Notes: generated by a model from the sequence alone, not told the origin. A stretch of 64,000 nucleotides of DNA from Polynucleobacter sp. AP-Elch-400A-B2 (GCF_018688355.1 NZ_CP061317.1:186001-250000), one strand, 5' to 3'; positions 9,268 through 17,253 are shown, numbered from the stretch's first letter. Numbers and translations are program-made.

Positions 9268-9601
9268 TCAGTTAATTAAAAAGCGCATGGCCGGCTAAAT
9301 AGGAGATTAGACGGTTGGATAGTTTTAAAAGTCAGCAGAACCAGACTCAAATCCGAAAACCCTTGTTCAAGGGTGCCTGGTCTACTCTCTCTATTTTTTC
9401 TAGCAAATTTAAGAAGCCGTTACCCTTTGGGGTCACGGCTTTTTTTCCAAGATTCATTAGCGTGCAGCACTTAGCATCAAGCCGCGCGCCGATGAATGGC
9501 TCGCTCGTCGGCTCCAAGCGGTTGCAAAACCAGGCGGAAATGAATGGTCGGGTCTTCTTAATCGGTAGTTTGTACTAATCTTCACGTGAAGGAGCATTAC
9601 T
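9268..9601. other. Structured intergenic region between nrdB and the H1-like gene
   Basis: This 334-bp gap holds no convincing gene. It contains three inverted repeats: a perfect ACCCTTG/CAAGGGT hairpin with a 2-nt loop (9359-9374), the intrinsic terminator at 9414-9447, and a GCCGATGA/TCGTCGGC stem with one G-U pair and a 9-nt loop (9488-9512). The strong ribosome site AAGGAG at 9589-9594 belongs to the next gene. An 87-codon frame (9315-9578) runs through the terminator and looks spurious. Confidence 0.6.
9414..9447 (+). terminator. Intrinsic terminator after nrdAB
   Basis: The stem AAGCCGT/ACGGCTT is continued by ACCC/GGGT across one mismatch. It has a short loop and is followed by a run of seven T. 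This is a strong rho-independent terminator on the plus strand, about 150 bp after the nrdB stop codon. Confidence 0.85.
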
Positions 9602-9889
9602 ATGGCAATCGCCAAGAAGAAAGTTGCTGCAAAGAAACCAGCTGCAAAGAAAAAAGTAGCTGCTAAGAAGCCTGCTGCTAAAAAAGCTGCTGCTAAGAAG
9701 CCTGCTGCTAAGAAGAAGCCTGCCGCTAAAAAGCGTCCTGCTGCTAAAAAAGCTGCTGCTAAGAAGCCTGCTGCTAAGAAGAAGCCTGCCGCTAAAAAGC
9801 GTCCTGCTGCTAAAAAAGCTGCTGCTAAGAAGCCTGCCGCTAAAAAGCGTCCTGCTGCTAAGAAGCGTGTAGCTGCAAAAAAAAAGTAA
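9602..9889 (+). CDS. Histone H1-like lysine/alanine-repeat DNA-binding protein (0-frame product)
   Basis: A 95-residue protein made almost only of K, A, P and R in AAKKPAAKK-type repeats, like the eukaryotic H1 tail and the AlgP/Hc1-type nucleoid proteins of betaproteobacteria. It should bind DNA non-specifically and compact or regulate the nucleoid. A good ribosome site (AAGGAG, 7 bp before ATG) supports the start. Residues 29-50 and 51-72 are identical, encoded by an exact 66-bp tandem duplication. The frame stops at 9887-9889 directly after a run of nine A. The -1 frame beyond it continues with the same composition (see next entry), so this is either a frameshifted gene or a site of recoding. 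Confidence 0.85.
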   Translation: MAIAKKKVAAKKPAAKKKVAAKKPAAKKAAAKKPAAKKKPAAKKRPAAKKAAAKKPAAKKKPAAKKRPAAKKAAAKKPAAKKRPAAKKRVAAKKK

Positions 9890-10011
9890 GTAAGCCTGCT
9901 GCGAAGAAAGCGGGCAAAGCTGTAAAAAAGCCCGTGGCTAAAAAAGCTGCAGCTTCAACTACGTTGAATCCAGCCGCTGCTTGGCCCTTCCCAACTGGCA
10001 CACGTCCATAA
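9886..10011 (+). other. -1 frame C-terminal extension of the H1-like protein
   Basis: Reading in the -1 frame from GTA at 9886 gives 41 codons to the TAA at 10009. These are first Lys/Ala-rich (VSKPAAKKAGKAVKK) and then TTLNPAAAWPFPTGTRP. From memory, H1-like proteins of this order end in a very similar LNPAAAWPFPTG tail. The frame has no start of its own. It is reached if ribosomes slip back one base on A_AAA_AAG at 9880-9886, which is in phase and immediately before the 0-frame stop. A 7-bp stem (9894-9900 with 9909-9915, one G-U) begins 7 nt later. The product would be 136 residues. A one-base deletion in the A-run is the alternative. Confidence 0.7.
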
Positions 10012-10037
10012 GCTCTGCTTGTAGGCGGGTGAAGTTC

Positions 10038-10066
10038 AAAGGGATCTCTCACGAGATCCCTTTTTT
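10038..10066 (+). terminator. Intrinsic terminator after the H1-like gene
   Basis: A perfect 11-bp stem (AAAGGGATCTC/GAGATCCCTTT) with loop TCAC runs into T6. It lies 27 bp after the -1 frame stop codon. This placement suits a transcript that includes the C-terminal extension. It may also act weakly for the minus-strand kinase gene that ends at 10093. Confidence 0.88.
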
Positions 10067-10092
10067 ATTGCTACTTCAGGTAATTATTGGCT

Positions 10093-11052
10093 TTAGAGGG
10101 CAAATCCAAATGCAGATTTGAATTGAGCGGCGATGTCATCTTTGCTCATTTGGTGATTTTGTGGTCCCTGGTGGGTAATTTTGATCGAGCCCATCAAGCT
10201 GGCCAAGCGGCCAGTAGTTTCCCAATCCATGCCATTTTCTAATCCAAACAGCAATCCACCACGGAAAGCATCACCGCAACCAGTTGGATCAACTACTTTA
10301 GCTGCTGGTACCGGCGGAATCGCAATGCATTTACCCTCAAAGTAAATATCCGCACCTTCAGCACCCTTGGTGACAATCAAAGCTTTTACTCTTTCAGCTA
10401 CTTTTGCTAGGCTTAAACCGGTTCTTTGGGAGAGCATTTCACCTTCATAGTCATTTACGGCGAGATAGCTTGCAATATCTATCAACTCAAGGAGCTCTGG
10501 ACCACTAAACATCGGCAAACCTTGGCCCGGATCAAATACAAAAGGAATTCCTGTTTCAGCTAGCTGATGACAGTGTTCCCACATTCCTTGACGACCATCT
10601 GGAGCAACGATTCCAAATTTGGCGGCACCCTTAGCATTCTTGCTGCGTTCCGTAATCACTGCGGAAACTTGGTTGAGATGAGATTCACCCATTGCGCCCG
10701 GATGAAAAGCGGTAATTTGATTATTGGCTTGATCGGTAGTGATCATTGCTTGAGCAGTAAATGCCTGTTCAATCTGACGAATGTGCGTTGCATCAATCTT
10801 TAGTTGTTTGAGGCGATCAAGATAGGGGGCTGCATCACCGCCTACAGTTGCCATGATGATGGGGTCGCCCCCAAGAAGGCTCAGGTTGTAAGCAATATTG
10901 CCTGCGCATCCACCGAATTCACGACGCATTGTAGGAACGAGGAAGGCGACATTGAGGATATGAATCTGCTCTGGCAGGATTTGATCGGCAAATTTGCCTT
11001 CAAAGTTCATGATGGTGTCGTAAGCGATTGAACCGCAGATCAAGCTAGCCAT
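10093..11052 (-). CDS. PfkB-family carbohydrate/nucleoside kinase (adenosine kinase-like)
   Basis: A 319-residue ribokinase-fold enzyme. The PfkB signature DPTGCGDAFRGG (255-266) contains the catalytic base D261 and the anion hole. The N-terminal GGCAGNIAYNLSLLGG segment is the sugar-binding signature 1. The substrate cannot be fixed by eye; the closest resemblance I recognise is to the adenosine-kinase-like branch common in Burkholderiales. It is co-directional with the PrmA fusion gene, starting 57 bp after that stop, and may be the last gene of the aroQ-accBC-prmA transcript. Confidence 0.85.
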   Translation of the reverse strand: MASLICGSIAYDTIMNFEGKFADQILPEQIHILNVAFLVPTMRREFGGCAGNIAYNLSLLGGDPIIMATVGGDAAPYLDRLKQLKIDATHIRQIEQAFTAQAMITTDQANNQITAFHPGAMGESHLNQVSAVITERSKNAKGAAKFGIVAPDGRQGMWEHCHQLAETGIPFVFDPGQGLPMFSGPELLELIDIASYLAVNDYEGEMLSQRTGLSLAKVAERVKALIVTKGAEGADIYFEGKCIAIPPVPAAKVVDPTGCGDAFRGGLLFGLENGMDWETTGRLASLMGSIKITHQGPQNHQMSKDDIAAQFKSAFGFAL

Positions 11053-11109
11053 AAATAATTACTTTCTAATAAAAATCAATTGAAATGAGTATGAGATAAG
11101 ACGTGCGGG

Positions 11110-12657
11110 CTATTTTTCAGGGTAAAAAATTCTGACACGATAGCCTGCAGCATTTTGCGGTAGAGAAATCGGCAATGCAGAAGAAAAGATCTCACCGGAA
11201 GGGGCGCCTTGACGTAAAAAATCAGGATGCGAATCTTGCCAAGCAGTCGGCAACCATTCTTGCGGAGTAAATCGAATCGTTTTGATTTCAGACTCCTCTG
11301 CGTCGGTAAGAGAAATTTCTAAATTCGGGAATAAAACAGGTAGTGCAAGACGATTTTGTATTTCAACTTGCAGCACAGATTGATTTGAGGCGTTTTTAAG
11401 GCCCTCTCGCGCGTTTTCAGCTGAAAGGGTGACAGAAGTTATTTTCCAGGCAGCAAAATCGCTTACAGAGCGATTTATACACCCTAGTGCGCGACACAAT
11501 TGTTCATCCAACTTTTGCAAAAGAGAAAAACTCGTTGTTGCAATCGCAGAAGAGCTGCCATCAACACGTGTTGCTAATGTTGGTAGTAAAGAATTTCTAG
11601 AAAGGTGCTCTCCAACAATGATGAGTAAAAGGAAAAAAAGGCTGAGAAGGATTAACTTAAGACTTTTTTTTTGAGTCGGAGTTGAAGTAACTCTATTTTT
11701 GTCAACTGAACTTGCTTTAGCACCCTGCTCTGGAAGTGTGCCGTGCAAACAGACCCAACCTTCACTCTCTTTCCAAATAGATAGGGTTAACCATTGACTG
11801 TAAGTTGCAATGACTTCCTCTGCCTGACGAGCAAGAACGCCTGAGAGAACAATTTTTCCACCAGGGCGCATCTTGTTTACCAAGGCAGGCGCTAGAACTT
11901 GTAGCGGATTGGCCAAAATATTAGCCATCACGATGTCGTATTTAGTTTCAGATGCAAGTTCTGGTGCATTTTCGTTGGGCAGGACAAATCGAATGACTGT
12001 CTTGTTGATTTCTGCATTGCTGCGTGCTGCAACCATCGCTTGCGGATCAATATCAGTGCCAACTACGGGTTTGTATCCCAATTTCGCAGCGGCAATGGCC
12101 AGAATTCCAGATCCGCAACCGTAATCAAGCAAGCTTTGATTCGCAAGCATGGTGTTTTGTTCAAGCCAAAGTAAGCAAAGGTGCGTAGTGGGGTGACTGC
12201 CAGTGCCAAATGCCAAGCCTGGGTCGACCGCCAAACAAATTGCGTTAGGGTCGGTAGGGGCTTCATGCCAAGAAGGCACTACCCAAATACGCTCACCAAT
12301 CTGAATTGGAGCAAATTGACTTTGGGTTAGGCGAACCCAATCCTGCTCTTCAACAATCTTTTCTTGGGGGGCTGGGAGATGAAATCCCGCTTCCTGGAGG
12401 GATGCGAGAAGCTCGGAGATGAAGTTTGCTGCATCAGAATCATCCATCTCTGGATTGAAAAGTGCAGTTACAGAAGATCGATCCCAAGCTTGAACTTCTG
12501 GTGAGAGTCCTGGCTCGCCATAGAGTGGATTTTCATCGTAAGCACCTGCGGCATCATCCTCAACAGTGACCGAGAGTGCACCCACTTCCAGCAAAGCGTC
12601 ACCTAAAGGCTCTGCAATCTCTGCTGGAACCGTGAAAATGAGTTCACGATAGGACAT
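11110..12657 (-). CDS. prmA: Ribosomal protein L11 methyltransferase PrmA fused to a membrane-anchored DUF3426 module
   Basis: Residues 1 to about 308 are a complete PrmA, the SAM-dependent enzyme that trimethylates L11. SAM motif I is LDYGCGSGILAIAAAKLG (177-194) and MANILANPL (244-252) is the PrmA signature. A short polar linker follows, then one membrane span (about 333-349) and a periplasmic-type DUF3426 domain (about 353-515). In related genomes prmA is normally followed by a separate gene with an N-terminal zinc ribbon, a membrane span and DUF3426. Here the stop and the zinc ribbon are missing and the frame is continuous. The fusion would tether a cytoplasmic methyltransferase to the inner membrane. 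Confidence 0.9.
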   Translation of the reverse strand: MSYRELIFTVPAEIAEPLGDALLEVGALSVTVEDDAAGAYDENPLYGEPGLSPEVQAWDRSSVTALFNPEMDDSDAANFISELLASLQEAGFHLPAPQEKIVEEQDWVRLTQSQFAPIQIGERIWVVPSWHEAPTDPNAICLAVDPGLAFGTGSHPTTHLCLLWLEQNTMLANQSLLDYGCGSGILAIAAAKLGYKPVVGTDIDPQAMVAARSNAEINKTVIRFVLPNENAPELASETKYDIVMANILANPLQVLAPALVNKMRPGGKIVLSGVLARQAEEVIATYSQWLTLSIWKESEGWVCLHGTLPEQGAKASSVDKNRVTSTPTQKKSLKLILLSLFFLLLIIVGEHLSRNSLLPTLATRVDGSSSAIATTSFSLLQKLDEQLCRALGCINRSVSDFAAWKITSVTLSAENAREGLKNASNQSVLQVEIQNRLALPVLFPNLEISLTDAEESEIKTIRFTPQEWLPTAWQDSHPDFLRQGAPSGEIFSSALPISLPQNAAGYRVRIFYPEK

Positions 12658-12691
12658 GCTTACTCCAGATTGACATCAGCTGACCTGCAAC

Positions 12692-14056
12692 TTAGGGCTT
12701 ACCGCGACTAGCGGCTTGCTCTTCGAGGCGATGCTCCAAATAGTGAATGCTAGTTCCGCCTTCGATGAAGTTCGGATCGAGCATGAGTTCACGGTGCAGT
12801 GGCACATTAGTTGTAATGCCATCGATGACCATTTCGGAAAGCGCAATCTGCATACGTCGTATCGCTTGCTCGCGAGTATTACCGTAAGCAATCAACTTAC
12901 CAATCATGGAGTCGTAGTTGGATGGCACCACATAACCGCTATAGGCATGTGAGTCGACACGAATACCGGGACCACCTGGCATATGGAATGAACCAATTTT
13001 CCCTGGGCTTGGTGTGAACTTAAACGGATCTTCTGCATTCAGACGGCATTCGATGGCATGACCACGGAAAATGATGTCTTTTTGACGATAGCTGAGTTTT
13101 AAGCCAGCGGCGATGCGAATTTGTTCTTGAACAATATCAACGCCCGTAATCATTTCGGTGACTGGATGCTCTACTTGAACGCGGGTGTTCATCTCAATGA
13201 AGAAGAATTCGCCATCTTCATACAAGAACTCGAAAGTTCCAGCACCACGGTAACCAATTTTTCTACAAGCTTCAGCGCAGCGTTCACCAATTTTGGCGAT
13301 AGCACGACGATCAATGCCGGGTGCTGGAGCTTCTTCAATTACTTTTTGGTGACGACGTTGCATGGAGCAATCACGCTCACCTAACCAAATGGCATTGCCA
13401 TGGGTATCAGCCAAGATCTGTATCTCAACGTGGCGAGGCTTTTCTAAAAACTTCTCCATATAGACTTCAGGATTACCAAAAGCACGACCTGCTTCTTCTT
13501 TGGTCATGTTGACCGCATTGAGAAGAGCAGCTTCGGTATGGACAACACGCATACCACGTCCACCACCACCACCGGCAGCCTTAATAATGACTGGATAGCC
13601 AACGCGTTTTGCAGTGGCAATAATTTCTTTTGGGTCGCTTGGTAAGGCACCTTCCGATCCAGGAACACAAGGAACACCTGCTTTGATCATGGCGCGCTTC
13701 GCTGATACCTTATCGCCCATCAAGCGAATTGAAGCTGCCGTAGGCCCAATGAATGAAAAGCCAGACTTCTCAACACGTTCAGCAAAGTCGGCGTTCTCAG
13801 AGAGAAAACCGTAGCCAGGGTGAATCGCTTCGGCATCCGTTACTTCCGCCGCTGAAATGATGGCAGGCATATTGAGATAGCTCAGAGGTGATGGTGCAGG
13901 TCCAATGCAGACTGCTTCATCTGCAAGCTTCACATATTTAGCTTCTTTATCTGCGGTTGAGTAGACCACCACAGTTTTAATTCCCAACTCGCGACATGCG
14001 CGTTGGATGCGGAGAGCAATTTCTCCGCGATTGGCAATCAGAATCTTATCGAACAT
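12692..14056 (-). CDS. accC: Acetyl-CoA carboxylase, biotin carboxylase subunit
   Basis: ATP-dependent carboxylation of the biotin on AccB, the first half-reaction of malonyl-CoA synthesis. The 454 residues match the family. The ATP-grasp glycine loop is AGGGGGRGM (161-169), and the metal/ATP site and catalytic arginine lie in IEMNTRVQVEHP (285-296). It follows accB with a 52-bp gap and precedes the PrmA fusion by 34 bp on the same strand, the usual aroQ-accB-accC-prmA order of the order. Confidence 0.97.
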   Translation of the reverse strand: MFDKILIANRGEIALRIQRACRELGIKTVVVYSTADKEAKYVKLADEAVCIGPAPSPLSYLNMPAIISAAEVTDAEAIHPGYGFLSENADFAERVEKSGFSFIGPTAASIRLMGDKVSAKRAMIKAGVPCVPGSEGALPSDPKEIIATAKRVGYPVIIKAAGGGGGRGMRVVHTEAALLNAVNMTKEEAGRAFGNPEVYMEKFLEKPRHVEIQILADTHGNAIWLGERDCSMQRRHQKVIEEAPAPGIDRRAIAKIGERCAEACRKIGYRGAGTFEFLYEDGEFFFIEMNTRVQVEHPVTEMITGVDIVQEQIRIAAGLKLSYRQKDIIFRGHAIECRLNAEDPFKFTPSPGKIGSFHMPGGPGIRVDSHAYSGYVVPSNYDSMIGKLIAYGNTREQAIRRMQIALSEMVIDGITTNVPLHRELMLDPNFIEGGTSIHYLEHRLEEQAASRGKP

Positions 14057-14108
14057 GTCGGCTCTGAGTTAAATAACGGTGGATTGGAATAGATCTAAGG
14101 GAGATCTA

Positions 14109-14558
14109 TTAAGCGATGATGAACAGCGGTTGATCAAATTCAACGCCTTGACCGTTTTCACACAGAATTTGCTTAATAACGCCTGCTTGCTCAGACTCAA
14201 TTTCATTGAGAAGTTTCATCGCTTCAATAATGCACAGCGTTTGACCCACTTTGACGGTATCGCCAACTTTCACGAAATCCGGAGACTCGGGGTTTGGGGC
14301 GCGATAGAAGGTACCCACCATTGGTGAGCGAGCAACAAAACCAGTTTCAGCGGGCGCTTCCTCAATAGTTGGTATAGCCACAGGAGCTGCTTGCATAGCT
14401 TGAGCGGGCGCTGGATTGGCGTAAACCACTTGACCTGCAGGAGCTGAAGAGCCAGCATTCACAATGCGAACACGATCTTCGCCTTCATTGACTTCTAACT
14501 CAGAAATTCCTGATTCAGAAACAAGGTCGATTAGGGTTTTTAGTTTTCTTAGGTCCAT
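14109..14558 (-). CDS. accB: Biotin carboxyl carrier protein of acetyl-CoA carboxylase
   Basis: Carries the biotin that shuttles CO2 from AccC to the carboxyltransferase. The protein has 149 residues: an N-terminal dimer/AccC-contact segment, a flexible Ala/Pro-rich linker (about 38-70) and the C-terminal biotinyl domain. The biotinylation motif EAMK places the modified lysine at K115. The thumb-like insertion typical of bacterial BCCP is present (NPESPDFVKVGD). It lies directly upstream of accC. Confidence 0.97.
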   Translation of the reverse strand: MDLRKLKTLIDLVSESGISELEVNEGEDRVRIVNAGSSAPAGQVVYANPAPAQAMQAAPVAIPTIEEAPAETGFVARSPMVGTFYRAPNPESPDFVKVGDTVKVGQTLCIIEAMKLLNEIESEQAGVIKQILCENGQGVEFDQPLFIIA

Positions 14559-14594
14559 GGAAAGGCTTCCTCTCGGGTAATTCTGAATAAATCT

Positions 14595-15044
14595 TTATTT
14601 TTGCAAACGGGCGATAGCTGCTTGTAGTGCTAATTCATAACCAATGGCCCCCAAACCGCAGATAACGCCGGTAGCAATATCAGACAGGTAGGAGTGTTTG
14701 CGGAACTCCTCACGCTGGTGAATATTTGAAAGGTGTATTTCCGTAAACGGGATGGCAACCCCAGCCAGTGCATCACGCAAGGCAACGCTGGTATGGGTAA
14801 AAGCACCTGGATTGATGATGATGAAATCCACCCCATCTTGTTTGGCCTTTTGAACTCGGTCAATCAGCTCGCCTTCATGGTTACTTTGGAAGGTAGATAA
14901 ATCAACTGAGTGGGATTTGGCGATCGCACCTAGCTTTGTATGAATATCTTCCATGGTAGTTTTGCCGTAAACCTCTGGCTCACGGGTTCCGAGCAGATTG
15001 AGGTTGGGACCTTGGATAACGAGAATTGAAGTATTTTTCGACAT
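14595..15044 (-). CDS. aroQ: Type II 3-dehydroquinate dehydratase
   Basis: Dehydrates 3-dehydroquinate to 3-dehydroshikimate in the shikimate pathway. The 149 residues show the type II fold motifs: GPNLNLLGTREPEVYG with catalytic Y26, NPGAFTHTS (78-86) and the catalytic H104 in EIHLSN. It is first in a minus-strand group with accB, accC and prmA. The 248 bp upstream of it contain two ATATTGC palindromes described separately. The next shikimate gene in the window, aroE, is 6 kb away on the other strand. Confidence 0.97.
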   Translation of the reverse strand: MSKNTSILVIQGPNLNLLGTREPEVYGKTTMEDIHTKLGAIAKSHSVDLSTFQSNHEGELIDRVQKAKQDGVDFIIINPGAFTHTSVALRDALAGVAIPFTEIHLSNIHQREEFRKHSYLSDIATGVICGLGAIGYELALQAAIARLQK

Positions 15045-15219
15045 AGATCGATATTTTTAGAGGCAGTTAGGTTTTATTGCGGAGATAAAGCTTTTCTCTG
15101 AAAACTGCTTATTTAATGATGAATCTTCTTCATCTTGCACTTAAAGTATACCCCCGGAGTGCTGTCCCAAGCCTGAAAATGACACAATCAACTGGCTATT
15201 TTTTACGATTTGAAGTGTA

Positions 15220-15255
15220 AATATTGCAATATTCAGCTCAGATATTGCTAATATT
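15220..15255. repeat. Paired ATATTGC palindromes upstream of aroQ-accBC
   Basis: AATATTGCAATATT (15220-15233) is a perfect 14-bp palindrome. GATATTGCTAATATT (from 15241) is a near-copy with one extra base at the centre. Their ATATTGC halves start 21 bp apart, two turns of the helix. The pair looks like an operator for a dimeric regulator. I do not recognise the regulator. It is roughly 175-210 bp upstream of the aroQ start codon and just behind the end of the TlpA gene. Confidence 0.45.
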
Positions 15256-15292
15256 GACCTCAATAATGATTGCAAAGATCCTTTAAAGATCC

Positions 15293-15820
15293 CTATAAAG
15301 CTGATTTAATTGCACTTCTGAGCTCTTCTTCGCTTATCTTTCCTAATTTGCTGCTAGTAGACTTACCTTGGGTATTAATGATGACGGTGTAAGGAAGTGC
15401 GCCTTGAGCATTCCCCATCTGCTTCGAGATATTGCTGCCCTCAAGTCCGCCGATCACAATTGGGTAGGAAACAGGGGTCATTTCTAGGAATTGACGAATA
15501 TTAGAGGGTGAATCGATACCGATGCCGACAAATAAGACATTTTGACTCTTGAACTCTGCTTGTAATTTGTCCAAAGTGGGCATTTCTTCAACGCAGGGAG
15601 GGCACCAGGATGCCCAGAAGTTCACCACGAGCACTTTTCCGCGCCATTGTTCGGTATCAACTGATTTTCCATCGGGTGTTCGCCATGGATTGGCGAAAAA
15701 GGCTTTGATAGCCGGGTCGCTTGCCAGGCTTGTTTTGTAAATCCATTGCGAAGTTAAGACCCCGGCAACGAGCGCTGCAAGACCAATTGCGATGATGCTG
15801 ATCCACTGTCTTCGGTTCAT
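15293..15820 (-). CDS. TlpA/ResA-type membrane-anchored thioredoxin-like protein
   Basis: Periplasmic thiol:disulfide oxidoreductase. The 175 residues start with an uncleaved-looking membrane anchor (about 7-26) and continue into a thioredoxin fold with the redox motif WCPPC (C73, C76). The TlpA/ResA family reduces apo-cytochrome c or copper-protein cysteines; the actual client is not shown here. It is divergent from mpl with 26 bp between start codons, so both promoters overlap coding sequence or share that gap. The cis-proline loop (ALPYTV) is present. Confidence 0.9.
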   Translation of the reverse strand: MNRRQWISIIAIGLAALVAGVLTSQWIYKTSLASDPAIKAFFANPWRTPDGKSVDTEQWRGKVLVVNFWASWCPPCVEEMPTLDKLQAEFKSQNVLFVGIGIDSPSNIRQFLEMTPVSYPIVIGGLEGSNISKQMGNAQGALPYTVIINTQGKSTSSKLGKISEEELRSAIKSAL

Positions 15821-15846
15821 TGCTACTCCTTAGCTAAAATTCCCCA

Positions 15847-17253
15847 ATGCATATTCATATCTTGGGCATTTGCGGTACTTTCATGGGCGGCATTGCCGCA
15901 ATCGCTCGGCAGGCCGGACACCGTGTAACTGGCTGTGACGCCAACGTATATCCACCAATGAGTACTCAGCTTGAAGCGCAGGGCATTGAGCTCATTGAGG
16001 GATTCTCGCCGGATCAATTATTACAGTTTGAGACGATGCCTGATTTATTTGTCATCGGTAATGTTGTTTCTCGTGGCAATCCACTGATGGAGGCAATTCT
16101 CAATCAAGGACTTCCTTACACCTCTGGTCCACAGTGGCTGGGTGAGCAAGTGCTTTTTGATAGACATGTTTTGGCTGTTGCCGGAACGCACGGCAAAACA
16201 ACCACCTCCGCCATGCTGGCCTGGATCTTAGAGTTCAATCATTACAAGCCCGGTTATTTGATTGGTGGAGTGCCATTGAATTTCACGGTATCGGCCCGCT
16301 TAGGCGAGGGTAAATATTTCGTGATCGAAGCTGATGAATACGACACGGCATTTTTTGATAAGCGCAGCAAGTTTGTTCACTATCGCCCGCGTACTGCTTT
16401 GTTAAATAATCTGGAGTTTGATCATGCTGATATTTTTGCGGATCTTGCTGCAATTGAAACGCAGTTTCATCATTTGGTCCGCACGGTACCGAGTAATGGT
16501 CTTGTTGTAGTTAATGGCGAAGAGCCTGCTTTAGAGAGAGTCATATCAAGAGGTGCTTGGGCACCCGTTGAAAAGTTTGGCCAAGATAAACACAATGCCT
16601 GGTCTTTGATTTCTCAAGTGGCCGATGGTTTTATTGTTTTGCAAGATGGTAAAGAGGTCGCCACAGTGACCTGGGCACCAGACTCGGGAGTCATGGGCCG
16701 TCACAATCAGCTCAATGCATTAGCGGCTATTGCCTCCGCAAATCATATTGGCATTACACCAGCCGATGCCGCACGCGCTTTAGCTGAGTTTAAGAATGTG
16801 AAACGTCGTTTAGAAACTATTGGCGTCGCCAATGAGGTGACGGTCTATGATGATTTTGCGCACCACCCTACAGCAATTATTACTACGCTAGATGGCTTAC
16901 GTCGCCGCGTGGGGCAGGCTCGCATTTTGGCAGTCTTGGAGCCTCGTTCTAATACGATGAAGCTCGGCGTCATGAAAGCCCAGTTACCTAATAGCCTGGA
17001 GGCGGCCGATAAAATTTTTGCTTACGGCGCTAGCAGTGGTAAAGATTCTTTGGGCTGGGACTTAAATGAAGTCTTAGCCCCATTAAATACAAAAAGTGAA
17101 AATCGTGCTGCAGCCTTTGATGATCTATCTACTTTGGTTAAGGCTGTTGCAAATGAAGCAAGGTCTGGCGATCATATTTTAGTGATGAGTAATGGCGGTT
17201 TTGGTGGGGTGCACCAAAAAATATTGACTGCAATACAAGAGAAAGCAAAGTAA
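15847..17253 (+). CDS. mpl: UDP-N-acetylmuramate:L-alanyl-gamma-D-glutamyl-meso-diaminopimelate ligase
   Basis: A murein-recycling ligase that joins recovered tripeptide directly to UDP-MurNAc. The 468 residues follow the Mur-ligase plan: N-terminal nucleotide-binding domain (HILGICGTFMGG), central ATP domain with GTHGKTTT (113-120), and C-terminal domain with YDDFAHHPTA. The N-terminal signature and length fit Mpl rather than MurC. It works downstream of AmpD, which is encoded 12 kb earlier. It is first of a tight operon: its stop codon overlaps the next start (TAATG). Confidence 0.95.
   Translation: MHIHILGICGTFMGGIAAIARQAGHRVTGCDANVYPPMSTQLEAQGIELIEGFSPDQLLQFETMPDLFVIGNVVSRGNPLMEAILNQGLPYTSGPQWLGEQVLFDRHVLAVAGTHGKTTTSAMLAWILEFNHYKPGYLIGGVPLNFTVSARLGEGKYFVIEADEYDTAFFDKRSKFVHYRPRTALLNNLEFDHADIFADLAAIETQFHHLVRTVPSNGLVVVNGEEPALERVISRGAWAPVEKFGQDKHNAWSLISQVADGFIVLQDGKEVATVTWAPDSGVMGRHNQLNALAAIASANHIGITPADAARALAEFKNVKRRLETIGVANEVTVYDDFAHHPTAIITTLDGLRRRVGQARILAVLEPRSNTMKLGVMKAQLPNSLEAADKIFAYGASSGKDSLGWDLNEVLAPLNTKSENRAAAFDDLSTLVKAVANEARSGDHILVMSNGGFGGVHQKILTAIQEKAK

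Noticed and set aside
9315..9578. 87-codon open frame between nrdB and the H1-like gene
   Set aside because: It runs through a strong intrinsic terminator (9414-9447), begins with TTG without a clear ribosome site, and its sequence matches no family I recognise.
9858..10052. Minus-strand open frame opposite the H1-like gene
   Set aside because: It is the antisense of a Lys/Ala repeat, which automatically yields long Ala/Leu/Phe-rich frames, and spans the H1-like coding region and terminator stem.
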